Part shown: positions 33,026 to 40,267 of the stretch, piece by piece | How positions within the stretch are numbered: position 1 is the stretch's first letter | Layout: every line of letters begins with the position of its first letter | Source of the DNA: RUG12461 sp045657665 | GTDB lineage: Bacteria; Bacillota; Clostridia; Lachnospirales; Lachnospiraceae | Assembly (NCBI GenBank): GCA_045657665.1 | Contig: JAZOTN010000030.1 | Coordinates: 62,001 to 126,000 of the forward strand | Direction of reading: 5' to 3' | DNA length: 64,000 nucleotides | Made by a program: the position numbers and the translations under genes | Notes under the pieces: model-generated | What the model saw: the letters and a program-made list of their open reading frames with translations, nothing else | Database searches by the model: none | What the model was told of the DNA's origin: nothing

Positions 33026-33940
33026 TTGAGTGGGGTTAACAATGAGTATAAGGATCGTCTGTTTGGAGCGATATTCGGACGGACGGAACACCGAAAGTGG
33101 ACGCTGAGTTTGTATAATGCGATCAACGGCTCTTCGTATGAGGATCCGGAGGAGATCGTAATCAATACGATGGATGACAGCGTTTACATGGGAATGAAGA
33201 ATGATGTCTCGTTTATCCTGCAGGGACGGATCAGTATTTATGAGCAACAGAGCAGTTTCAACCCGAACATGCCGTTGCGTGAATTTATGTACGCAGGAAG
33301 ATTGTACGGAAAGCATGTGCGGGAGCAACAGCAGAATGTCTATGGAGAAGCGCTGATTCATCTTCCGGTTCCGAGACTGGTAGTTTTTTATAATGGATCG
33401 CGGAACAAAAAGAACCAAATTCTTAGGCTGTCAGATGCATTTCCGGATGAGATTAAAAAAGAGTCGGACATCGAAGTCAAGGTTCGGATGATCAACATCA
33501 ATTACGGACATAATCGAGAGTTGATGAAAAAATGTAAGCCACTTGCGGAATATGCATGGTTTGTGGATATGATTCGAAAAAACATGGATACGATGGAGAT
33601 TGAGGCCGCGGTGGATAGGACAATTGATGCCATGCCGGAGGACTATGAAATCAAGAGCTATCTGATGGGCAATAGAGAGGAGGTCAGGATGTATTTCATA
33701 ACAGAATATGATGAAGAAGAACACATGAAGCTTGTGCGGCGGGACGCCAGAGAAGAAGGAAGAGAAGAAGGCATAGAACAAGGCATAGAACAAGGCATAA
33801 AAGGCTTTATTGAGGACAAACTGGAGGACGGCATCCCGATTGATAAGATTCGGGAAAAGCTGAAGAGGATCTATCAGCTGCCCCCGGAGAAGATTGAAGA
33901 ATACCTGGAAAAATACGCGGCAAATATGGCTGCATCATAA
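33026..33940 (+). CDS. Rpn-family recombination-promoting nuclease/PDDEXK transposase-like
   Basis: This protein of 304 residues belongs to the PD-(D/E)XK family annotated as Rpn nucleases or putative transposases. Catalytic-type residues appear in KNDVSFIL and IYEQQSSFNPNMPLR. The C-terminus carries the usual Glu/Gly repeat (REEGREEGIEQGIEQGI). I prefer the TTG start at 33026, which has GAAAGGAG at 33011-33018. The ATG at 32966 has no ribosome site. Related enzymes promote RecA-independent recombination, so this gene at the right edge of the accessory region may have helped assemble it. Confidence 0.8.
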   Translation: MSGVNNEYKDRLFGAIFGRTEHRKWTLSLYNAINGSSYEDPEEIVINTMDDSVYMGMKNDVSFILQGRISIYEQQSSFNPNMPLREFMYAGRLYGKHVREQQQNVYGEALIHLPVPRLVVFYNGSRNKKNQILRLSDAFPDEIKKESDIEVKVRMININYGHNRELMKKCKPLAEYAWFVDMIRKNMDTMEIEAAVDRTIDAMPEDYEIKSYLMGNREEVRMYFITEYDEEEHMKLVRRDAREEGREEGIEQGIEQGIKGFIEDKLEDGIPIDKIREKLKRIYQLPPEKIEEYLEKYAANMAAS

Positions 33941-33992
33941 GCGTGATCGCAGGTTTTCCGCCAAGACAGCAGCCGGTGAAGGAAAGAGGTTT

Positions 33993-34883
33993 TTACACCT
34001 CCACATTATCCGGGACGCAGGCGCGGAGCTCGACCTTGGGGATGGTGCAGAAGATGTCCACAAGCTCCTTGTCCAGTTGAGTTCCCGCGACCTCCTTCAT
34101 AATCTCGATGGCTTCTTCATGTGCCCGCGGCGGCTTGTAGGAACGCCGCATGGTGATGGCGGCATAAGTGTCGGCGACGGCTATGATCTTTGCGGGATAG
34201 GGGATCTGGTCACCCGGAATGCAGTAATAGCCGGTTCCGGTCAGGTTTTCATGGTGGTATTCAATCCAGGGAAAGATCTCCTGAAAGGACCCTAAGGGAT
34301 GCAGGATCTCCACTCCGAGACGCGGATGGTCGCGCATGATTTCCCATTCCTCGTCGGACAGAGGAGCGGGTTTATTAAGGATTTCCTCCGGAATTCCGAG
34401 CTTTCCCACATCATGCATGAGCGACGCGAAATCCAGACTGAGACGGTTGATCTGACTCTGTGTAGAAAAAGGGAGGCGGTTATAGAGCAGCATGGTCACA
34501 TTACGAACGTAACGGCTGTGCCCCTTCAGATTCGGATCTCTTGCATCCACCACACTGATCAGGGTTTCCGCAACGTTCAGACAGTTTTCCTTGATAGTTC
34601 TTGTCAGGCGGAAGAGCAGCGTCAGGATGATCGAAACAAAGATGCTGCCGCCGAGCAGTACGAAACCCATGACAAGATTGGGCCTGTCATGCACGGCGAT
34701 AAAAATATAACCTCCCAGGAAAAAGATCAGTAGAAACAGCGCGATTCGTTCCCAGATCCGGCTTTGCATGTCGCCGGAGGAGAGGACATCCTTTGTCTTT
34801 TTCAGGAAACGACCGTATCGAATGATGTTTGAAACCATCAAAGCGGCTCCTGTAGCGATCATCAGATAAATAATAATTTGCAT
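33993..34883 (-). CDS. HD-GYP-like phosphohydrolase with membrane anchor
   Basis: This 296-residue protein has three N-terminal membrane helices (within 1-88) and an HD domain (about 105-290). The metal-binding pair is in LMHDVGKLGIPEEIL, and HPRLGVEIL and EYHHENLTGTGYY follow. HD-GYP enzymes cleave cyclic di-GMP. The signature DGxGYP reads TGTGYY here, so the Asp and Pro are lost and activity or specificity may differ. The gene is opposite in direction to everything nearby. GGGGAAG precedes the start and an extended -10 lies at 34934-34942. Confidence 0.83.
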   Translation of the reverse strand: MQIIIYLMIATGAALMVSNIIRYGRFLKKTKDVLSSGDMQSRIWERIALFLLIFFLGGYIFIAVHDRPNLVMGFVLLGGSIFVSIILTLLFRLTRTIKENCLNVAETLISVVDARDPNLKGHSRYVRNVTMLLYNRLPFSTQSQINRLSLDFASLMHDVGKLGIPEEILNKPAPLSDEEWEIMRDHPRLGVEILHPLGSFQEIFPWIEYHHENLTGTGYYCIPGDQIPYPAKIIAVADTYAAITMRRSYKPPRAHEEAIEIMKEVAGTQLDKELVDIFCTIPKVELRACVPDNVEV

Positions 34884-34933
34884 CTTTTCTTCCCCGTAAA
34901 AATAATAAAACTGCCATGAAAAGAACCATAAAG

Positions 34934-34942
34934 ATTATAGCA
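34934..34942 (-). promoter_or_regulatory. extended -10 promoter of the HD-GYP-like gene
   Basis: TGCTATAAT reads leftward from 34942 to 34934, about 50 bases before the start codon. No clear -35 is seen. Just to its right, CGGAT/ATCCG (34965-34977) followed by eight T residues forms a small plus-strand terminator-like hairpin that may stop antisense transcripts before yajC. Confidence 0.5.
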
Positions 34943-35090
34943 CAGTTCCGGTGGTTATGTTATGCGGATATTATCCGTTTTTTTTGGCAGCGGATTTTCT
35001 GGGATCTTTTTTTATACGGATTGGCGCAATTTCATTGCATTCGGGACAAGGTAAACGGCAATTATTTGCGCGAAGAAATATAACTGACCA

Positions 35091-35119
35091 TGGACAAAGA
35101 ATACGAAACCGTGTAAAAT
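35091..35119 (+). promoter_or_regulatory. sigma-A promoter of yajC-glcK
   Basis: TGGACA (35091-35096) and TAAAAT (35114-35119) are separated by 17 bases, each one base from consensus. The yajC start lies 34 bases downstream behind AGGAGGG. Confidence 0.7.
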
Positions 35120-35153
35120 GGTTTAGGATTATGAGAATTAGGAGGGACTTTAT

Positions 35154-35585
35154 ATGTCAATATTGATGACAACCGGTGCATCCGGTGCTACAGGAGGCGG
35201 AATGGCTGGCGGTGGAGCAATGATGATCGTATGGATCGTTGTTCTGGTCGCTTTCATGTATTTCTTCATGATCCGTCCGCAACAGAAAGAAACCAAAAAG
35301 AAAAATGCAATGATGAATTCGCTGGAGGTCGGCGATACCGTCCTTACGACCAGCGGATTTTACGGAACCGTGATTGATATGAATGAAGACACGGTGATCG
35401 TTGAGTTCGGCAGCAACCGAAATTGCCGAATCCCTATGCAGCGTGCTGCGATCTCCGCGGTAGAAAAGCCGGAGCAGGCTGTTGAGGAGAAGCCATCGAA
35501 AGAAGAGAAGAAGGATAAGGATAAAGATGGCGAAAAGAAAGGGTTTTCGTTGTTCGGCAAAAAGAAGGACGAGGAACAAAAGTGA
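35154..35585 (+). CDS. yajC: preprotein translocase subunit YajC
   Basis: YajC is a small membrane partner of SecDF in the Sec protein-export machinery. The 143-residue protein has a Gly-rich N-terminus, one membrane helix (about 22-42, MMIVWIVVLVAFMYFFMIRP) and the diagnostic RPQQKETKKKNAMMNSLEVGD segment. A charged Lys/Glu-rich tail extends about 40 residues beyond the conserved part. secD and secF are not next to it. The stop overlaps the GTG start of glcK, so both are co-translated. Confidence 0.95.
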   Translation: MSILMTTGASGATGGGMAGGGAMMIVWIVVLVAFMYFFMIRPQQKETKKKNAMMNSLEVGDTVLTTSGFYGTVIDMNEDTVIVEFGSNRNCRIPMQRAAISAVEKPEQAVEEKPSKEEKKDKDKDGEKKGFSLFGKKKDEEQK

Positions 35586-36520
35586 AAACATATTGCTATG
35601 GGGTGGATGTCGGAGGAACGACTGTCAAGATCGGCCTTCTCAATGTAGACGGAGAGCTTCTTGACAAATGGGAGATCCCGACCGACACGACAAATAATGG
35701 AGAAAAGATCCTTTCGGATATTGCTTCTTCCATCCGGGAAAATGCCACGGAAAAAAAGATCGATTTTTCAGATGTGCTTGGTGTCGGGATCGGAGTTCCG
35801 GGCGCCGTGCTTTCTGACGGCACGGTAAACCGCTGTGTGAATCTCGGCTGGGGCGTAAAGCAGGTTGGAAAAGAGCTTTCAGAGCTCCTTGATCTCCCTG
35901 TCCGAGTCGGGAATGACGCGAATGTTGCCGCGCTCGGCGAGATGTGGCAGGGCGGCGGTAAAGGCCATCGTGACGTTCTCATGGTAACGCTCGGAACCGG
36001 AGTCGGCGGAGGTCTCATAGTAGACGGAAAGATAATTGTGGGAGCTCACGGGGCAGGCGCAGAGATCGGTCATATCTCGGTCAGCCGCGAGGAAACTGAG
36101 GCCTGTGGCTGCGGTAATTACGGGTGCCTGGAACAGTACGCGAGTGCGACCGGCATTGTCCGTATGACGAAAAAGCTCCTTGCAAAGGAGACCGCCCCGT
36201 CATCTCTTCGCAATATTGAACTTACTTCTAAGGATATCTTTGACGCGGCGAAGGATGGAGATGAACTGGCAAAGAAGGCAGTGGCTGATTATTGCGAAAC
36301 GCTTGGATTCGGACTTGCTGCTGCATGCAATACTGCCGATCCCGAGATTGTGGTTATAGGCGGCGGCGTATCAAGGGCGGGACAATCTCTCCTTGATGCC
36401 GTAAAAAAGGCCTTCCGGAAATACGCGTTCCATGCCTTGAAGGATACGGCGTTTGCCCTCGCGACGCTCGGAAATGATGCAGGGATGTACGGCTCGGCAA
36501 GACTCCTTTTGGATGATTGA
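35582..36520 (+). CDS. glcK: ROK-family glucokinase
   Basis: This 312-residue sugar kinase phosphorylates glucose with ATP. The nucleotide-binding motif is GVDVGGTTVKIGL, the substrate segment GVPGAV, and the catalytic Asp lies in VGNDANVAALGE. The ROK zinc motif is present in H-x-CGCGNYGCLE form (CGCGNYGC). The start is GTG, overlapping the yajC stop by four bases. A long palindrome follows directly after the stop. Glucokinase is the most likely specificity for this subgroup, but other hexoses are possible. Confidence 0.9.
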   Translation: MKTYCYGVDVGGTTVKIGLLNVDGELLDKWEIPTDTTNNGEKILSDIASSIRENATEKKIDFSDVLGVGIGVPGAVLSDGTVNRCVNLGWGVKQVGKELSELLDLPVRVGNDANVAALGEMWQGGGKGHRDVLMVTLGTGVGGGLIVDGKIIVGAHGAGAEIGHISVSREETEACGCGNYGCLEQYASATGIVRMTKKLLAKETAPSSLRNIELTSKDIFDAAKDGDELAKKAVADYCETLGFGLAAACNTADPEIVVIGGGVSRAGQSLLDAVKKAFRKYAFHALKDTAFALATLGNDAGMYGSARLLLDD

Positions 36521-36523
36521 CGG

Positions 36524-36587
36524 GAGGAGACAGGGGACGGTTCTGTGTCTCTTTAAAACGAGACACAGAACCATCCCCTGTCTCCTC
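36524..36587. repeat. REP/MITE-like palindrome between convergent genes
   Basis: Two 28-base arms (36524-36551 and 36560-36587) pair with a single mismatch around an eight-base loop. The core GACAGGGGACGGTTCTGTG resembles a palindromic repeat found dispersed in many genomes and linked to REP-associated tyrosine transposases. Here it separates convergent glcK and the MATE-fusion gene, so it may also act as a two-way terminator. No transposase is nearby. Confidence 0.78.
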
Positions 36588-36597
36588 GAATAAAATA

Positions 36598-38451
36598 CTA
36601 CAGGGTGATCACAGTATTGTTCATCCCGTAAGCAGCATTATAACTGACGCTCTTTGCAGCGGCGAATACAAGACGGATTCCAACATTTTGTGTGGGATCC
36701 GTTTCTGATTCTTCGGCAATCTGCTGGCGTTTGATCAGGTCGAAAGGTTTTCCGTCATCCCGGAAACGGATCGTGATCTGCGCGTCTTCTGCATTTTTCG
36801 ATACAAACTTGATAAACAGCCGGACGCTAAGCTGCTGCTTTTCAGAGGTAAAGCCGTAAGTCACCACATTGATCGCCAGTTCCTCCGTACAGAGTGCGGC
36901 AAGGAAGGCGCGGTTCTCATCAATCCCTTTTTCAAGACAAAATGTATGTACTTCCTTGGAGATGCCGATGGCATCTTCTTTTGTATGGAAAAGCGCAAAA
37001 AGGCAATCCTCATCCGGCACACCGTAGTCGTCCGGAAGAAAGAGGATCTGTTTGATGCTTGTGACAAGGCGCTTATTCTTGATGCAGAGAATGATATAAA
37101 GAGCCACGGTCAGTATAACCTCGCTGATACCGTAGGCGATAAAGACTCCCTTCTCGCCCATGAGCCAACCGAGCAGATAGACGAGGACCACGGTTGTGAC
37201 GAGCCTGTCTACGATCATGATGGCATTCGAAATCTTCAGGTAACCAAGCGCCTGAAGATAAAACGCACCGCATTGATTCAACGCAAGAAACGGGATTCCG
37301 ATCACATACCACCGGATGGCATAGGTGGCTGTTTCAATAACCGAAGCGTCGCCGTGAACAAAGAAGGTGGCGAGAGGTCTTGCAAAGATAAAGAAAATGA
37401 CAGCTGCCGCCGTACTCCAGAAAACAGCATGAAACAGCATCTTTCTGCAGGCATGTTCCATTTCCTCCCGGTCGGATTCGGCATAGAAAGTCCCGGTGAG
37501 CATCAGTACCATGGTGGATAAGGAGAGTACAAGGCACAGCGGGAAACGGGTAGCGGAGTTCATGACAGACATGGCGGCCATGGTGCTCACGGTTCCGATA
37601 TAAAGGATGAAACGGTTGGTCAGCACGGGCGCAACCAGATCACAGAGCCGTTTTAGGGCCGTCGGAATGCCTTCCCTCAGAATGTCGAGGCTCCCCCGGA
37701 CACTGAAGCAGTGTTTGAGGTTGACCTTTAATCCTCTTCGTTTTACCAGGTAGAAAAACACCAGTACCAGACACCCGAATACATAGGAAATGGCACTTGC
37801 CGCGCCAAGTCCGAAGGTGCCTCCGTCGAAAACGGCGGAGGAAATGTAATCCGCAGCGAAATCCACCCCCAAAATGAATATTGAGGAAACATACATACAT
37901 TTGTTTCCGCCGGCCATGTTGACCATAGGTGCGAGAAGCTGCCGGAAAATTATGAAACTCGCTCCGAGGGAAAAGCCGCGGATATAGTTGGTGACGGCAG
38001 GAAGCAGTTCCGGCTTCTGGTTCCCTCCAAAAAGGCGGGCAATGGGTTCCGCGCCGCCGACACAGACAACGGTCAGGATCACGGAAAGGATCAGCGACCA
38101 GAAAACGGCGAGGGAAAACACTTTACTCGCTTTTTCCTGAGCGGATTTTCCGATCAGAGAGGCGCAGAGCACGGAGTTTCCGGTACTGAGGATACCTGCA
38201 GTGATGGTGAATATTGACAGAATCGGCGCGCCGATTCCGACAGCGGCAAGGCCATCCTCACCGTAAAATCTTCCCACGACGATACCATCGATGATGCTTG
38301 TCATGGAAAGACTCAGCTCTGTCGCAAACTGCGGAACCAGCGTTTTCCAGATCAGCTTTCCCACCATGGCATCATTCTTTTGCTGGGCCGCCTCAAACGG
38401 GGGGATTATTATTTGCGTGTTGTCGTTTTTCATTGTCGTTTTCAAAATCAA
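36598..38451 (-). CDS. MATE transporter fused to an RsbW-like ATPase domain
   Basis: This 617-residue protein has 12 predicted helices of a MATE-type efflux transporter (about 25-470) and a C-terminal HATPase domain (about 485-617). The ATPase part has an N box EELAINVVTYGF and the G1-type FRDDGKPFDLI. A reduced G2 segment, NVGIRLVFAAAKSV, follows. These match anti-sigma kinases of the RsbW/SpoIIAB type, and the key Asn and Asp are present. MATE carriers exchange drugs or metabolites for Na+ or H+. Coupling to an anti-sigma-like domain is not typical. The start overlaps the upstream symporter gene by four bases. Confidence 0.86.
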   Translation of the reverse strand: MILKTTMKNDNTQIIIPPFEAAQQKNDAMVGKLIWKTLVPQFATELSLSMTSIIDGIVVGRFYGEDGLAAVGIGAPILSIFTITAGILSTGNSVLCASLIGKSAQEKASKVFSLAVFWSLILSVILTVVCVGGAEPIARLFGGNQKPELLPAVTNYIRGFSLGASFIIFRQLLAPMVNMAGGNKCMYVSSIFILGVDFAADYISSAVFDGGTFGLGAASAISYVFGCLVLVFFYLVKRRGLKVNLKHCFSVRGSLDILREGIPTALKRLCDLVAPVLTNRFILYIGTVSTMAAMSVMNSATRFPLCLVLSLSTMVLMLTGTFYAESDREEMEHACRKMLFHAVFWSTAAAVIFFIFARPLATFFVHGDASVIETATYAIRWYVIGIPFLALNQCGAFYLQALGYLKISNAIMIVDRLVTTVVLVYLLGWLMGEKGVFIAYGISEVILTVALYIILCIKNKRLVTSIKQILFLPDDYGVPDEDCLFALFHTKEDAIGISKEVHTFCLEKGIDENRAFLAALCTEELAINVVTYGFTSEKQQLSVRLFIKFVSKNAEDAQITIRFRDDGKPFDLIKRQQIAEESETDPTQNVGIRLVFAAAKSVSYNAAYGMNNTVITL

Positions 38452-40103
38452 CCCACCTCTTTATGGTTGTAAAGCTCCATATCTATTTCTCCGACGCTTT
38501 TCGCCACGATCATGGTGACGATCATATCGCCGAGACAATTACTCATAGCAAGAAACATACCAAGCAAAGGTCCGATCCCCATGACAAGACTGATGCCTTC
38601 GTTTGGAACAGAAAGCTGCTCCAGAAGGACGGAAAGGCAGATAATAACCCCTCCCGGAATACCTGGAGCCCCCACGGAAAGGATGACGATACTGAACGCA
38701 AGCGTCAGGAGGCTTCCCGTGGATATCGGCATCCCGTACATTTTAGCAAGAGTCAGTGAAAACACGGCGAGCAAGATGCAGGTGCCATGCATGTTGATTG
38801 TAGAGCCAAGCGGAATGGTCAGTCCGCTGACCTTGGAGCTGACTCCCAGTTTTTTCTGGCAGACATCCATGTTGATGGGGATTGCTGCATTTGAGGACGC
38901 CATGGAAAATACCTGCACCATGGTAGGCGCATATTTCCGAAAGAAGGTTAGGGGGTTTAACCTCCCAAGCATTAAGAGCAGAATGATATAAACGGCGATC
39001 ATCGCAGCCAGCCCGAAAATGAAGGTTCCGGCCATTCCGAGAACGGAAAGGAGTGTCCTTGCGCCGGTGGTCAGGATCACCGATGCCATGGTAAAGAAAA
39101 TGGCGATCGGCATGAAACGGATGATGATACCTGCGATCTTCATGAACAACTCATTGCATGCATCAAAGAACGATTTCAAAACGATGGAATACTGTCCGAT
39201 CAGTCCGGCTGCGATCCCGCAGATCAGCGCGAGGAAGATCAGCTGAGGCATGTTGTCGTTCAGGAACGGACTCAGGAAATTGGAGGGAAACATGTCGATC
39301 ACGATATCCCTGAAGGAGATCCCTGTCGATGCGCTGATGGCGGAGGTCACGGCAGATCCATCTGTCATGGATACGTTGCCCGGCTGGAACAGGTAAAAAA
39401 CCCCGATGCCGACGGAGACGGCAATAACCGTCGTGAACAAATACAGAAGGAGGGTTCTTCCGCCGATCTTTCCGAGTTCCCTGAGATTTGAAAAGCTTCC
39501 CACGCAGGAGACAATGGAAAAGAAGACCACAGGCGCGACGATCATGCGAAGGATATTGAGATAGATTGTTTTAACCGGGGAAAGGACGTACTCGTTCAGC
39601 CCCTCGTTAAAGGACTCCGGAGCAAAGGCGGACAGTAAGAGCGCAATACCGATCCCGGCAAAGAGTGCAAACAGGGTTTTGTAAAGAAAGGCGCGCCGGT
39701 ACCGGTACAGGATCATCCGGATATAGTTGTAGCCGTCTCTGTGGCGGTACTTGATGTCTCCGGCGACGGAACGGAGCATGATGATCCGGATATCTTCAAG
39801 AGCTTCCCGGCCGATATCTTTCTCGGAATCCAGAGTGCCGGATTGGATGTGGTCCAAAAGAGGGTATTCATTTCCCGGTGCGTTCAGCTCAACCCAGGTA
39901 CGGCCGAAAGACTTTTGCACGCTGACACGAAGGATGCCGTCATCGTTGCCGTGTGCGACAATGCTTCGGATGATCTCTTCGAGAACCGTGGCGGTTTTTG
40001 TTGTATCCCGTTTAGGAACAAATTCGGCAAGACAATCCCGGACAAAGCCTATGGCGTTTCCTATTTCCTGCTCTTCCAGTTTGAACTGAGCGGACTTTCT
40101 CAT
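38448..40103 (-). CDS. dicarboxylate/amino-acid:cation symporter with N-terminal degenerate RsbW-like domain
   Basis: The 551-residue protein has an N-terminal domain of about 125 residues and a C-terminal DAACS (GltP/DctA) transporter. The transporter part (about 133-545) contains SMASSNAAIPINMDVCQKKLG and a re-entrant-loop segment IPLGSTINMHGTC, diagnostic of the family. The N-terminal domain follows the RsbW-type fold pattern, but the N-box Asn is Ser (EEIIRSIVAHG) and the G1 Asp-x-Gly is replaced by NAPGNEY. It is therefore probably unable to bind ATP normally. It is first in an operon with the MATE fusion. Substrate is probably glutamate, aspartate, serine or a dicarboxylate. Confidence 0.87.
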   Translation of the reverse strand: MRKSAQFKLEEQEIGNAIGFVRDCLAEFVPKRDTTKTATVLEEIIRSIVAHGNDDGILRVSVQKSFGRTWVELNAPGNEYPLLDHIQSGTLDSEKDIGREALEDIRIIMLRSVAGDIKYRHRDGYNYIRMILYRYRRAFLYKTLFALFAGIGIALLLSAFAPESFNEGLNEYVLSPVKTIYLNILRMIVAPVVFFSIVSCVGSFSNLRELGKIGGRTLLLYLFTTVIAVSVGIGVFYLFQPGNVSMTDGSAVTSAISASTGISFRDIVIDMFPSNFLSPFLNDNMPQLIFLALICGIAAGLIGQYSIVLKSFFDACNELFMKIAGIIIRFMPIAIFFTMASVILTTGARTLLSVLGMAGTFIFGLAAMIAVYIILLLMLGRLNPLTFFRKYAPTMVQVFSMASSNAAIPINMDVCQKKLGVSSKVSGLTIPLGSTINMHGTCILLAVFSLTLAKMYGMPISTGSLLTLAFSIVILSVGAPGIPGGVIICLSVLLEQLSVPNEGISLVMGIGPLLGMFLAMSNCLGDMIVTMIVAKSVGEIDMELYNHKEVG

Positions 40104-40123
40104 AACTGATTACTCCCTTGCGC

Positions 40124-40147
40124 CCTGTTTATAACTATCTAAACAGG
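40124..40147 (-). promoter_or_regulatory. perfect palindrome in the leader of the fusion operon
   Basis: CCTGTTTA (40124-40131) and TAAACAGG (40140-40147) form an eight-base perfect inverted repeat with an eight-base spacer. It lies directly at the predicted transcription start of the leftward operon, in a position suited for a repressor. Confidence 0.55.
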
Positions 40148-40154
40148 ACAACTC

Positions 40155-40184
40155 ATTATAACACATGAACCGAATGCCTGTCTT
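40155..40184 (-). promoter_or_regulatory. promoter of the transporter-ATPase operon
   Basis: Reading leftward, TGTTATAAT (40163-40155) is a perfect extended -10. AAGACA (40184-40179) is a weak -35 at 18 bases. Transcription would start near 40148, at the edge of the palindrome. Confidence 0.6.
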
Positions 40185-40209
40185 AAGGTTTTTCACAAAA
40201 TTCAGGCGT

Positions 40210-40237
40210 TTGAAATCTGGTTTTTATGTGATATAAT
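40210..40237 (+). promoter_or_regulatory. promoter of leuB
   Basis: TTGAAA (40210-40215) and TATAAT (40232-40237) are 16 bases apart, with TG at 40229-40230 giving an extended -10. The start codon lies 30 bases downstream behind GGAGGA. There is no room for a T-box or leader attenuator. Confidence 0.7.
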
Positions 40238-40267
40238 AGAAAAGCATTTTTGTCGGAGGAAAACAGG

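Noticed and set aside
34965..34985. Five-base-pair hairpin followed by eight T on the plus strand upstream of yajC
   Set aside because: Terminator-like, but no plus-strand gene ends here and the stem is short. Not listed as a separate terminator.
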